A DNA stretch of 64,000 nt, taken from positions 1 through 64,000 of the forward strand of contig JAUXTU010000116.1 in NCBI GenBank assembly GCA_030679145.1, read 5' to 3'. Below, piece by piece: positions 17,167-25,793 of the stretch. Under the pieces are notes generated by a model, which ran no database searches, was not told the DNA's origin, and saw only the letters and a program-made list of their open reading frames with translations. The DNA is from Bacteroidota bacterium. GTDB taxonomy: Bacteria; Bacteroidota; Ignavibacteria; UBA10030; UBA8401. Position 1 is the stretch's first letter, and every line of letters begins with the position of its first letter. Position numbers and translations under genes: made by a program.

Positions 17167-19149
17167 TTAGTTCTCCAGCCATTTTTTCCAACCCTCAAAT
17201 TCGAAATCTCTACCGAGAAACTCTTTCACTAATGTTGCAGCAGGTTTTGATCCGCCGGCAGCGAGAATTGTTGAACGGTATTTTGTGGCGATGTCTGCTT
17301 TCATCATATTCTTTTGATCGAATTTTGTGAAAAGATCTTTCGCAATGACGAGCGACCACATATATGTATAATAGATAGCAGAGTACCCATCCAGATGACC
17401 AAATGATGTTTGGAAATGTGTTCCTTCAACATATGTATATGGCGTATATTTTTCCCGTAAGGATTTTACCAATTTATCTGTGTTGACTTTACTTGGATCA
17501 CGATCGTAGCAGGAGAGAGAGAGTTTTGCATACATCATTTGTGTGCGAACCTGTAATCCCTTTCCGAATTCTTCTGCACGGCGCATTTGCTGCACTAATG
17601 CCGTTGGAATTGCTTCACCTGTTTGATAATGTTTCGCAAATGTTTGCAGAGTAGAAGCATCCCACGCCCATTCTTCCAATAATTGCGATGGTGCTTCAAC
17701 AAAGTCCCATTCAGTGGAAATTCCTGCTATTCCCATCCACAGCTGACGCCCTGCAAATAAGTGGTGCAGCAGATGGCCGAATTCATGGAAGAATGTTTCA
17801 ACATCACCATGTTCCATCAGTCCTGGATCGCCGGCAATACCGCCAGGAAAATTACAAACGAGAGCAGCTTCCGGAATCTGTTTTCCTGCAACGCCATTTC
17901 GCACACCAAACTGTGCCGCATGATTATATTTATTTTCGCGGGGATGCATGTCAAGATAGAAACGTCCGACAAGTTTTCCTTTTTCAAACATTTCCCAACA
18001 TTCAACGAGCGAATCCCACACCGGAGCAGTTGTGTTGCGTTTGAAATCAACACCAAACAATTTGCTTGTTACATCAAGCACTCCTTGTTTTACATTGTCA
18101 TATTGCAGATATGGACGAACTTTTTGTGCATCAAAATCATATTCGCTTTTACGAAGCAGTTCAGAATAATATCCGGTTTCCCATAAATTCAACATTGTTG
18201 CATTCGGAATATCTTTTTGTTTTCTCAGCAACAATTGTTTGTAATCCTGGATCGCCTTTTCATTTGATGCGGCGGCGATCTTTTCGATGAAATCGGATGC
18301 ATTCTTTTCGCTGCCAACCATCTTATCTGCAGTAACACATGCCGCCCAATTCGGGAAACCGAGCAGCTGTGCAAGTTCATTCCGTTTTGCGATCAACTTG
18401 TTCAACACATCCATATTTTTTGGATACGCGCGGTTATTATATTCCATGTACATCCGTTTGCGCAGGTCTTCACTTTTTGCATAGGTAAACACCGGAATAG
18501 CATCCGGATAATTGATCGTTAATGTAATCACTCCGTTTGAATCAGGTTTGTGACGGTCAATATAATCCTGCGGAAGTCCGTCGAGTTCCTTCACATTACT
18601 TACTGTTACGGTTCGTACATCTTCGCGAATGTTCCGCGCAAAATCCTGTCCGATCAACACCAGTTCATCGCGCAATGCTTTGATCTTGTTTCGGGTTGCT
18701 TCATCTTTATCAACACCGGCAAGACGGAAATCGCGAAGGGTTTTTTCCACATAAAATTTTGTCTTTGTGTCTGCTTTAGAAATATCCATCGCGGTCAGCG
18801 CATCATAGACACCTCTGTTCAACGACAGCTCACTTCCAAATGCAGAAACTTTTTGGCTGAATTGTTCTGATGTTGTCCGCATTTTTTCGTCAGGGTGAAC
18901 ATTTTCCATTAAACTCGCCTGAGCACCGGCAGCATCAAGCTCAACAAGAATTTCATCGTACGGTTTCAATGTATTATCAGTCGTTCGCTTGCCTTTGGCA
19001 GACAACATTCGTTCCATTGCTTTTTTTGCATTGGCAAGGTGTTCATCAAGTTTTTTTGAAAAATCTTCCGATGAAGAAATTCCTGTGAGGAAAGGTCTTT
19101 CATCGGGTGACGCGATAAGCAGTGTTCCAAGAACAAGAGTCATAAGCAT
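17167..19149 (-). CDS. M3 family metallopeptidase (thimet oligopeptidase/Dcp-like)
   Basis: Zinc oligopeptidase with the HEFGH motif (about residues 455-459 from this start) followed by a conserved helix (LLHHLF) and the third ligand about 25 residues on in TEWDFVEAPSQ. The M3 core spans about 200-655. A start at 19149 is preferred because GGAG precedes that ATG; it yields a hydrophobic N-terminus (MLMTLVLGTLLIA) that may be a signal sequence, placing the enzyme in the periplasm. About 660 residues, normal for M3A. It digests short peptides. Followed by a strong terminator. Confidence 0.9.
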   Translation of the reverse strand: MLMTLVLGTLLIASPDERPFLTGISSSEDFSKKLDEHLANAKKAMERMLSAKGKRTTDNTLKPYDEILVELDAAGAQASLMENVHPDEKMRTTSEQFSQKVSAFGSELSLNRGVYDALTAMDISKADTKTKFYVEKTLRDFRLAGVDKDEATRNKIKALRDELVLIGQDFARNIREDVRTVTVSNVKELDGLPQDYIDRHKPDSNGVITLTINYPDAIPVFTYAKSEDLRKRMYMEYNNRAYPKNMDVLNKLIAKRNELAQLLGFPNWAACVTADKMVGSEKNASDFIEKIAAASNEKAIQDYKQLLLRKQKDIPNATMLNLWETGYYSELLRKSEYDFDAQKVRPYLQYDNVKQGVLDVTSKLFGVDFKRNTTAPVWDSLVECWEMFEKGKLVGRFYLDMHPRENKYNHAAQFGVRNGVAGKQIPEAALVCNFPGGIAGDPGLMEHGDVETFFHEFGHLLHHLFAGRQLWMGIAGISTEWDFVEAPSQLLEEWAWDASTLQTFAKHYQTGEAIPTALVQQMRRAEEFGKGLQVRTQMMYAKLSLSCYDRDPSKVNTDKLVKSLREKYTPYTYVEGTHFQTSFGHLDGYSAIYYTYMWSLVIAKDLFTKFDQKNMMKADIATKYRSTILAAGGSKPAATLVKEFLGRDFEFEGWKKWLEN

Positions 19150-19273
19150 TTGATACTCCGAGTTGAACATTAATGAAGAAAAAACCCCTCTTCACCTTTC
19201 TATCATAAAAAGGGTAAGTGGGGTTGATTAAAATATGAAAAAAAAGTATCCAAATAAAGAAAACTTTTCTGTA

Positions 19274-19302
19274 TTGACTGAAGTTTGTGTTTTCTCTACA
19301 TT
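19274..19302 (+). promoter_or_regulatory. Candidate promoter of the lipoprotein gene
   Basis: TTGACT, 17 bases, TACATTCG, about 45 bases upstream of the lipoprotein ATG at 19351. The same TTGACT box and a similar TAnnTT element occur in front of mraZ, so both probably use the main sigma factor. Confidence 0.5.
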
Positions 19303-19350
19303 CGTAAAGGAATAGAACAAATTTCTTACTGTAAATAGTTCAAGGCACTA

Positions 19351-20229
19351 ATGAAAAAACTCGTTCATGTATTGTTCGTTATAAGCATATCCGTATTAAC
19401 TGTTGGCTGTGATAACAGTAAAAATTCTCTTGTTACTCCCACCGTTTTAGGGCTTTCAGCATCTGCAACTACAGTGATTCTTTTAACTAACGACAGCACG
19501 GAAATTGTCGTCAGCAGTGGAATCGAACCCTATACAATCACCGAACAAGCAGATGGAGCAATTGTTGCAGTAACACTAAGCGGTCGGGTGCTTGCGATAA
19601 ACAGTAACACAATTGGGACAACAGCTGTAAAAATAAAAGATTCGTCAATACCTGCTAAAACAATTACAATAACCATCAACGTCGTTGCTGCATACACAAC
19701 ATCCACATCTGGTTCACTGTCGTTCAATTCTGACAGAGGAAATTTCTCTTCCAACGGTATTGGAATGCAGACAAATACATTACCAATATCTGGAGCCGGA
19801 GTGATTGCTCTCAGTGAATTTGATGGCACGTTGATTTATGCATACAAAGTAAATTCTGTCACAAGTATTGATATTGTTACAATGTTCTTTCAAAGTAAAA
19901 CCAATCTTGCCACAGGAACGTATGAATATCCGTCGTCGGATAAATCGGTTGAAATTACATATTCACCGAATGTAAATCCTGCGGATACATTGACATTAGA
20001 TCGCGGATATATTCTTGCAGCATCAGCAAATGCAAATATTGAAACACTTTCGTCAACAGTAATCAAGGGGGTGTTCAGCGGAAACGGATATTATGCTGAT
20101 AATGGAAACTATGTGCAGTCGCAAACAATTGCCATTTCCAACGGAACATTTAATGTTCCAATATTAAAGATCGGCAAGCGGCAGGAAAGTGTGATTGAAC
20201 AATTAGTTTTGAAAATGATAAAGCGGTAA
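19351..20229 (+). CDS. Lipoprotein of unknown function
   Basis: 292 residues beginning with a signal and lipobox (VLTVGC, Cys20). Residues about 30-115 look like a bacterial Ig-like/Big_2-type beta sandwich (short strands, T/V/I-rich, ending KTITITINVVAA); the second half (about 120-275) is a beta-rich module with no recognised family. Most likely a surface or periplasmic lipoprotein. It stands alone between its own candidate promoter and a bidirectional terminator. Confidence 0.6.
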   Translation: MKKLVHVLFVISISVLTVGCDNSKNSLVTPTVLGLSASATTVILLTNDSTEIVVSSGIEPYTITEQADGAIVAVTLSGRVLAINSNTIGTTAVKIKDSSIPAKTITITINVVAAYTTSTSGSLSFNSDRGNFSSNGIGMQTNTLPISGAGVIALSEFDGTLIYAYKVNSVTSIDIVTMFFQSKTNLATGTYEYPSSDKSVEITYSPNVNPADTLTLDRGYILAASANANIETLSSTVIKGVFSGNGYYADNGNYVQSQTIAISNGTFNVPILKIGKRQESVIEQLVLKMIKR

Positions 20230-20254
20230 AATAAAACCGTACCAACGTTATAAC

Positions 20255-20293
20255 AAAAACGCTATTCATTTTAGAATAGCGTTTTTATTTTTC
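20255..20293. terminator. Bidirectional rho-independent terminator
   Basis: AAAAACGCTATTC, loop of six, GAATAGCGTTTTT followed by ATTTTT; A- and T-runs on both flanks. It separates the convergent lipoprotein gene and the Ig-repeat protein gene and serves both. Confidence 0.92.
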
Positions 20294-20314
20294 AATCAAT
20301 GTACAAAAATAACC

Positions 20315-22315
20315 CTATGATCCTGTTTTGAAAGTGGAAGTTTGTCCAACCAGCAACGTGTCGCCGTTGGTTGATTTTAATTTTGTTGATACGGTAAACG
20401 AATATGACGTATTTGCAGATAGCTGATTCTGCGGAGTGAAATAAAAACCATTACCGCTTGTATATAAATTTCCGACAGCGGCGGGTGAAATGGAAAAAGC
20501 TGCCGATATAGAAGTTTGATCGACAGTATAGTTGGTATTTACATAAATGCTGGAATATCGTGAAACGTCTGTGCTTCCATTGTAAGGCGAGATGTTGGTT
20601 ATTTGAAATGCCTGTGTTGTAAACGAAAACGAATACGGTGACTGCAGCGATGAGCCATCTTTTCCCTTTATTCCTGTTGATAGCGTAACGGAATAATTTT
20701 GCCCCGCTAAGAATGGTTTTGACGGTACAAAAGAGAATTGATTTGAGTAAAAAGAAAAACTTCCCGCAGTTGCCGGAGTGATACTGAATGAATTTCGCAC
20801 TGTTCCCGTATCCAAATCGCCGGTAAACCAAACCGAAATATAGTTTGCAGTTGAATAATTATCGTTGTTTGAAGGGGTCGTACTTGTTACCTGAAATGGT
20901 GTTGTGGTGAATTGCAGTTCGTATGGTTCTTTTAATGCTGAACCTCCGGTAGATTTCATTGAAGTAGAAAGAGTAACCGTGTAACGGGTCCCATATTTAA
21001 ATGGCTGCGTAGGAGTATATGTAAAAGTTCGGTTATCATAATTTACGAATGAAAAGTTACCAGTCACAGCTGGTTCAATGGAAAATGCAGAGACCGCACT
21101 TGCCTGATTGATCGGTGCATTGAAAGAGAATCTAATCTGAGAATAAGGAGATACACCGGAATACCCTTGATATGGTTCAGTGTTGTTTACCCGAAATTCT
21201 TCCGTTGTAAACGAGAACATATAAGGTTCAGATAATGGAGTCCCATTTTTTGATTTGAGAGTGGTCCCAAGGATAACGGTGTATTTTGTACCAGGCGTTA
21301 ATTGTTCCGTGGTGTTAAAGTACAATTGGCTTCCGCTTGCATAAACATTTCCTTGAATAGATGGCGTTATTGTAAAAGCTGAAGCAACGGACGTAGGATC
21401 AACAGACCCACTGAACGTGATATAAATTGAATTTCCGGAGGATATATAAACATTCTCTGCTCCATCACTTGGTGAAGTTGTAACCACCTTAAATTTACCG
21501 GTCGTAAAAGTTGATATGAATGGCTGTGATAACTTATTCCCATATTTGTCGGTCAAATTCTGGTCAGCGGAAATTTGATATTGTGTTGAAAAATTGAAAC
21601 CAATTGTCGGTATAAAATATGTCGTTGAGGGATTGTATTGATCGATAGTCCATTTTCCGCTCACCGTTGGACTGATATGCAATGATGAAAGACTAGCGAA
21701 TGTTAATGCACTATTGAATGAAAGATAAACATTGGTCGAATAATAATAATCGCTGAATGTTACACTGTCTCCATTCGCCGGGTTTACGTATCGTACTCGC
21801 AAAGAAGGTTCGGGTGTAAATGTAAAAGTATGTTTTCTCAACAGTCGTTTTCCGTGAATATCTTCAACCGTAGAATCAATCTCAACAGTGTAAGTTTTTC
21901 CAATCTCAAAATTTATATAGTTTCCGTTCGTTGCGTCACGGATATAGAATTTTATCACATTCTGAAATTGTTGTGTCGAATAGCCCCCATCATAAATTGA
22001 AAAATTAATTTTAGTATTGAAACCCGTTATCTTTATTGTGCTAGTGTTGAACGTATTAAGGTTCATCAACTTGTTGAATTGCACTATAAAATGATAAGAA
22101 TTTGTGTTGAATGTAGAAAATGGTCCGGTGCTGTTATTGGATGGGAATGTCCATATCACTTCGGGTGTTACATTCGGATCAGTTAATTCATCACGGGTGG
22201 AAATAATGGAACCGTTCGTTTGCTCAACATTCTCCTTACAACCTGAAAAAAAAACAATGATCGCAAGAAATGAAAAAATAAAAATCTTTATCAATGAATG
22301 AAGATAATGTTTCAT
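20315..22315 (-). CDS. Lipoprotein with about six SbsA-type Ig-like (Big_5) repeats
   Basis: 666 residues. A lipobox (FFSGC) follows the N-terminal hydrophobic segment. From about residue 45 to the end, about six repeats of 95-105 residues each carry a PS(N/D)..(G)....S...YI.F...(L/V)D..(S/T).....F.I(T/S)P...G pattern and end FTF..FT or SFTT, as in SbsA Ig-like (Big_5) domains. Such chains form surface or adhesion stalks. There is no catalytic domain and no type IX sorting tail. Probably outer-surface and structural. Confidence 0.8.
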   Translation of the reverse strand: MKHYLHSLIKIFIFSFLAIIVFFSGCKENVEQTNGSIISTRDELTDPNVTPEVIWTFPSNNSTGPFSTFNTNSYHFIVQFNKLMNLNTFNTSTIKITGFNTKINFSIYDGGYSTQQFQNVIKFYIRDATNGNYINFEIGKTYTVEIDSTVEDIHGKRLLRKHTFTFTPEPSLRVRYVNPANGDSVTFSDYYYSTNVYLSFNSALTFASLSSLHISPTVSGKWTIDQYNPSTTYFIPTIGFNFSTQYQISADQNLTDKYGNKLSQPFISTFTTGKFKVVTTSPSDGAENVYISSGNSIYITFSGSVDPTSVASAFTITPSIQGNVYASGSQLYFNTTEQLTPGTKYTVILGTTLKSKNGTPLSEPYMFSFTTEEFRVNNTEPYQGYSGVSPYSQIRFSFNAPINQASAVSAFSIEPAVTGNFSFVNYDNRTFTYTPTQPFKYGTRYTVTLSTSMKSTGGSALKEPYELQFTTTPFQVTSTTPSNNDNYSTANYISVWFTGDLDTGTVRNSFSITPATAGSFSFYSNQFSFVPSKPFLAGQNYSVTLSTGIKGKDGSSLQSPYSFSFTTQAFQITNISPYNGSTDVSRYSSIYVNTNYTVDQTSISAAFSISPAAVGNLYTSGNGFYFTPQNQLSANTSYSFTVSTKLKSTNGDTLLVGQTSTFKTGS

Positions 22316-22462
22316 AATGATTCCTTTATGTTGAGTTCCTGAAGGGAAAAGTATAACAAAATTACGAACTCAAAGCGTGGATAGCAACGGAAGATTTTTT
22401 ACAACAAGATGATTTGCTCTGATTTTGATTACAAAAATGGTTTAACAATAAAAAAATGTAAA

Positions 22463-23839
22463 CTACCATTTCTCAAGTAATAACCGAAGAATCTTTAATT
22501 TCCATTCTTTATAAGGAGGGGTTTTTAAGAACCAAAATTCCAACCACGTTGCTTTCTCCATTATTGATTTATAATGAGAGAACGTTTTGAATCCTTCCGC
22601 GCCATGATATGATCCCATTCCGCTCGAACCAACACCGCCAAGAGGGAGATGATCGTTGGCAAAATACATGACCGTATCATTATATGAGCCGCCGCCAAAT
22701 GATAATTCATGGAATATTTTTTCTTTAATGTCATCAGAAGAGCCAAAAAGATACAGTGATAATGGTTTTGGGAATTGTTTTATTTTTGAAATTGCTTCAT
22801 CCAAATTTTCATATTGTATAACAGGAAGAAGGGGTCCGAAAATTTCTTCTTTCATTATCGCATCATCAAACGTTGAATGATGAATGATAGTAGGACTGAT
22901 GAATAATCGTTGTTTATCAAACACGCCGCCATAAAATATTTTTTTCTTATCAACAAGAGAAATGATCCTGTCAAAATGCTTTTCATTTACAATGGCCATG
23001 TAATTCTCGCCAAAGCCATTCTTTGGAAAATGTTGGTCGAGTATTTTTTTCATCGCATCAAGAAGCTGGTGTTCAATGGAGGCATGAACCAAGATATAAT
23101 CCGGCGCTACGCAGGTTTGTCCTGCATTCAAGAACTTTCCCCAAACAAGGCGCTTTGCGCTGGTTTCAATGTCGCAATCAGGCAGAACAATGGCCGGATT
23201 TTTCCCGCCGAGCTCAAGAGTAACCGGCGTAAGATGTTTTGCGGCAGCTTCATAAACTTTTTTCCCGATCGAAGTTCCGCCGGTAAAAAAAATGTAATCA
23301 AACCGATGCTCCAAAAGCTCCTTTGCTGTTTCAGCACCGCCTTCAACTACGCGACAATATTCTGCAGGAAATGCTGTATTAATAATGAATGCCATTGCAG
23401 CCGAAGTATTTGGTGCAACCTCACTTGGTTTTACAATAGCAGTGTTTCCCGCTGCTAACGCATCAATAAGCGGTATAAGGGTAAGTTGATACGGATAATT
23501 CCAGGCTCCGGCGATATACGTAACACCAAACGGCTCCGCCAATTTGTAACTTCGGGAAGGAAAATTAACAAGATTTGTTTTTACTCGTTGTTTTTTGCTC
23601 CAGGAACGAATATTTTTTAAGCAATATGATATTTCTCGATACACCAATGAAAGTTCTGAAGTGAACGTATCGAAGCGCGATTTTTTTAGATCGACGTAGA
23701 TTGCATCAAGCATCAGTTGTTCATTCGCCCGCAATACTTGGTCAAGCTTTTTTAACTGAGCAATTCTGAAACCGATGTTGCGTGTCGTACCTGATTCAAA
23801 GAATATTCTTTGTGCAGAGATTAATTCGGCTGTGTTCAT
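22463..23839 (-). CDS. Aldehyde dehydrogenase (class 3/fatty aldehyde type)
   Basis: NAD(P)-dependent oxidation of aldehydes to acids. ALDH superfamily, catalytic C243 in NAGQTCVAPD and general base E209 in LELGGKNP; the cofactor motif FFTGGTSIGKKV is at about 184-196, and NYP and KPSE motifs are present. At 458 residues it fits the short class 3/fatty aldehyde group; the C-terminal tail has hydrophobic and basic residues (LEFWFLKTPPYKEWKL) that could associate with the membrane. Third gene of an operon after an ATP-grasp protein and an SDR (21 bases from the SDR stop). Confidence 0.9.
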   Translation of the reverse strand: MNTAELISAQRIFFESGTTRNIGFRIAQLKKLDQVLRANEQLMLDAIYVDLKKSRFDTFTSELSLVYREISYCLKNIRSWSKKQRVKTNLVNFPSRSYKLAEPFGVTYIAGAWNYPYQLTLIPLIDALAAGNTAIVKPSEVAPNTSAAMAFIINTAFPAEYCRVVEGGAETAKELLEHRFDYIFFTGGTSIGKKVYEAAAKHLTPVTLELGGKNPAIVLPDCDIETSAKRLVWGKFLNAGQTCVAPDYILVHASIEHQLLDAMKKILDQHFPKNGFGENYMAIVNEKHFDRIISLVDKKKIFYGGVFDKQRLFISPTIIHHSTFDDAIMKEEIFGPLLPVIQYENLDEAISKIKQFPKPLSLYLFGSSDDIKEKIFHELSFGGGSYNDTVMYFANDHLPLGGVGSSGMGSYHGAEGFKTFSHYKSIMEKATWLEFWFLKTPPYKEWKLKILRLLLEKW

Positions 23840-23859
23840 AGAAATCTTTCAAGAAAATA

Positions 23860-24684
23860 TTATTTTCGTCCGGTGAATTCATCCATTGTTTTATACACCT
23901 TTAGATAATCTCCAACAATCAAATCAAACACTCGAGTGGGCAAAATACCTTTGAAGAATTGTAATGTATAGACGATCAATGGCATCCGTACATGGAGTTT
24001 GTTCTTTTCAATCCCACGAATGATCTTTCGAACCGTCGGCTCAGGCTTATTGATCGGAACAAATATGGAGGACTTTACGCCATCGAACATTCCCGTGCTG
24101 ATGAAATACGGTGTAGCGCATGTAACTTTGACATTTTTTCCAAGCTTTTCCATCTCAAGTCTTATGGAATCAGACCACCCGATCACCGCCCATTTGCTTG
24201 CGGCGTAAACAGACATCTTGGGATTGCCAACCAATCCTGCCGCTGATGCGATATTCACGATGTGTCCGCTGTTGCGTTGAATCATATCAGGTAGAAATTC
24301 GAGGGTAATATGCATCAGCGCATCGGTATTGATTGACATCGTTCTGTCGATATCTGCATGAGTATGCTCGTGAAAATATTTTCCGATGACAATGCCGGCA
24401 TTATTGATTAAAATGTCAATCGCGCCGACATCGGTTTTACTTTTCTGAGCAGTAGTTAAGATATGTTCTTTGTCGGAGACATCAATAACATATCCCTGAA
24501 CATTTGGAAAGTGTAAAGAAAATTCTTGAACTGTTTCATCAAGCATTTTTTTGTTGATGTCCCAAATGATGAGATGCTTGATTCCTTTTTTGATTGCTGC
24601 TTTCCCCATCAATTTTCCAATTCCGGAAGCGCCGCCTGTAATTAAAACTATTTTATTTTGAAATGAACTCATAATATAAGCCAT
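23860..24684 (-). CDS. Short-chain dehydrogenase/reductase (SDR)
   Basis: Classical SDR: cofactor motif TGGASGIG (17-23), NNAG (94-97), and the catalytic S147, Y160 and K164 in the spacing YxxxK. The Rossmann half and the C-terminal segment (about 230-274) with a long hydrophobic helix resemble the SDRs often linked to fatty acid or lipid metabolism, which fits the aldehyde dehydrogenase next door. A start at 24672 is an equally possible ATG. It begins four bases after the ATP-grasp stop, so the three genes form one transcript. Confidence 0.88.
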   Translation of the reverse strand: MAYIMSSFQNKIVLITGGASGIGKLMGKAAIKKGIKHLIIWDINKKMLDETVQEFSLHFPNVQGYVIDVSDKEHILTTAQKSKTDVGAIDILINNAGIVIGKYFHEHTHADIDRTMSINTDALMHITLEFLPDMIQRNSGHIVNIASAAGLVGNPKMSVYAASKWAVIGWSDSIRLEMEKLGKNVKVTCATPYFISTGMFDGVKSSIFVPINKPEPTVRKIIRGIEKNKLHVRMPLIVYTLQFFKGILPTRVFDLIVGDYLKVYKTMDEFTGRK

Positions 24685-24687
24685 TCT

Positions 24688-25593
24688 TTATAAGTGATAC
24701 TTCAGTAATTGATGTACGTTTTCTGCCAACGAATTCGCGGCAGTTGGTTCAAACCGAAACCAAAGTTCCGGCTCGATTAATTCTAATTCTGAAACTGCAA
24801 GATTTCCATCATTATCAGCGATCATATCAACGCGAGCATAAGAAGGGATTGGAGAACATACCGAAACGACATGCTCAGCAAAAGAAATTTCCTCTTGTGA
24901 AGGATCATATGAAACAACCGTACCGCCAAAGTCATCTTGCACGCGGAAATCTCCCGCTTTTGCTTTTTTCAAGATAGCGTGCGTATATTTTCCACCGATG
25001 ACAATAAGAGTGATTTCTCCGCGAACTATTATAGAATGAAGAAAAGGCTGAAGCATCATTGCTTCATTCGCAATCAATTCTTGAAAAATAGGTTCGTGTT
25101 CTGCTAAATTATCACTGTTTAATCGATATGTATGTCGCGCGCCAGCAGATATTACAGGTTTTAAGATCGTTTCGGTTAAATTCTGATCTTTATGAAGGTT
25201 GAGGAGTGTTGTCGCATCTCCTTTTTCAATATAGTTCGTCTGTGGAATATTGATTCCACGATTTTGCAGATCGCGTAGATAATGTTTATCAAGATTCCAC
25301 AGAATTGTTTCTAAGGAATTAATCAATAATGTTTTTGTTGAAACGAAATCCAGAAATTTCAAAAAACCTTCAAATCGTTGAGTATAATCCCAGACAGCAC
25401 GAAATAGAATAGATTTGGTTGTTGACCAATCGAATTCTTTATTCGTCCAATCGATTCTATGTACTCGCAACCCTTTTTTTTCTAAGGCAGAACGGAACAG
25501 TTCATCTTCTGTAAGTATTTGTTGAACGTACCAATCCGGATTTTTTGGATTAAGATATTCTGAAGCAGTGAGAAGTGTTATATCGTATTTCAT
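24688..25593 (-). CDS. ATP-grasp family ligase-like protein
   Basis: 301 residues from the ATG at 25593; the 34 residues before it in the track lack start features and are hydrophobic noise. The layout matches the DcsG/RimK-like ATP-grasp group: N-terminal half with SILFRAVWDYTQR, a lysine in ILKPVISAGARHTYR (nucleotide-binding), an acidic metal-binding stretch, and the ending ELELIEPELWFRF typical of the metal-binding E-x-E-x-x-P-E segment. It should couple ATP to formation of a peptide or amide bond; the substrates are unknown. Confidence 0.78.
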   Translation of the reverse strand: MKYDITLLTASEYLNPKNPDWYVQQILTEDELFRSALEKKGLRVHRIDWTNKEFDWSTTKSILFRAVWDYTQRFEGFLKFLDFVSTKTLLINSLETILWNLDKHYLRDLQNRGINIPQTNYIEKGDATTLLNLHKDQNLTETILKPVISAGARHTYRLNSDNLAEHEPIFQELIANEAMMLQPFLHSIIVRGEITLIVIGGKYTHAILKKAKAGDFRVQDDFGGTVVSYDPSQEEISFAEHVVSVCSPIPSYARVDMIADNDGNLAVSELELIEPELWFRFEPTAANSLAENVHQLLKYHL

Positions 25594-25793
25594 AATGCAA
25601 TAGAATTGTAGGTGAATTTCATGATATAATAGATTGAAAACAAGAATAATTACTTGAAGAAATATATTCCATTCAACAGTCCCTTTTTCTTTCAAAGATT
25701 AATACCTACATTTCTTCTACCCCGTGCTAACGACCGTATCATCCGTCGTCGGCAGGGGTAAGTACGTTTTAAATTGACCTATACGTAAAAACA

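Noticed and set aside
20451-20831. 126-residue minus-strand ORF inside the Ig-repeat gene
   Set aside because: Alternative frame in repetitive coding sequence, with no signal or start support.
22910-23458. 182-residue plus-strand ORF
   Set aside because: Antisense to the aldehyde dehydrogenase catalytic core; no motif of its own.
25715-25760. Imperfect hairpin upstream of mfd (ACCCCGTGCTAACGACC / GTCGGCAGGGGT) as attC or riboswitch
   Set aside because: Stem has several mismatches, no partner core site, and no known riboswitch pattern; left as an unexplained weak hairpin.
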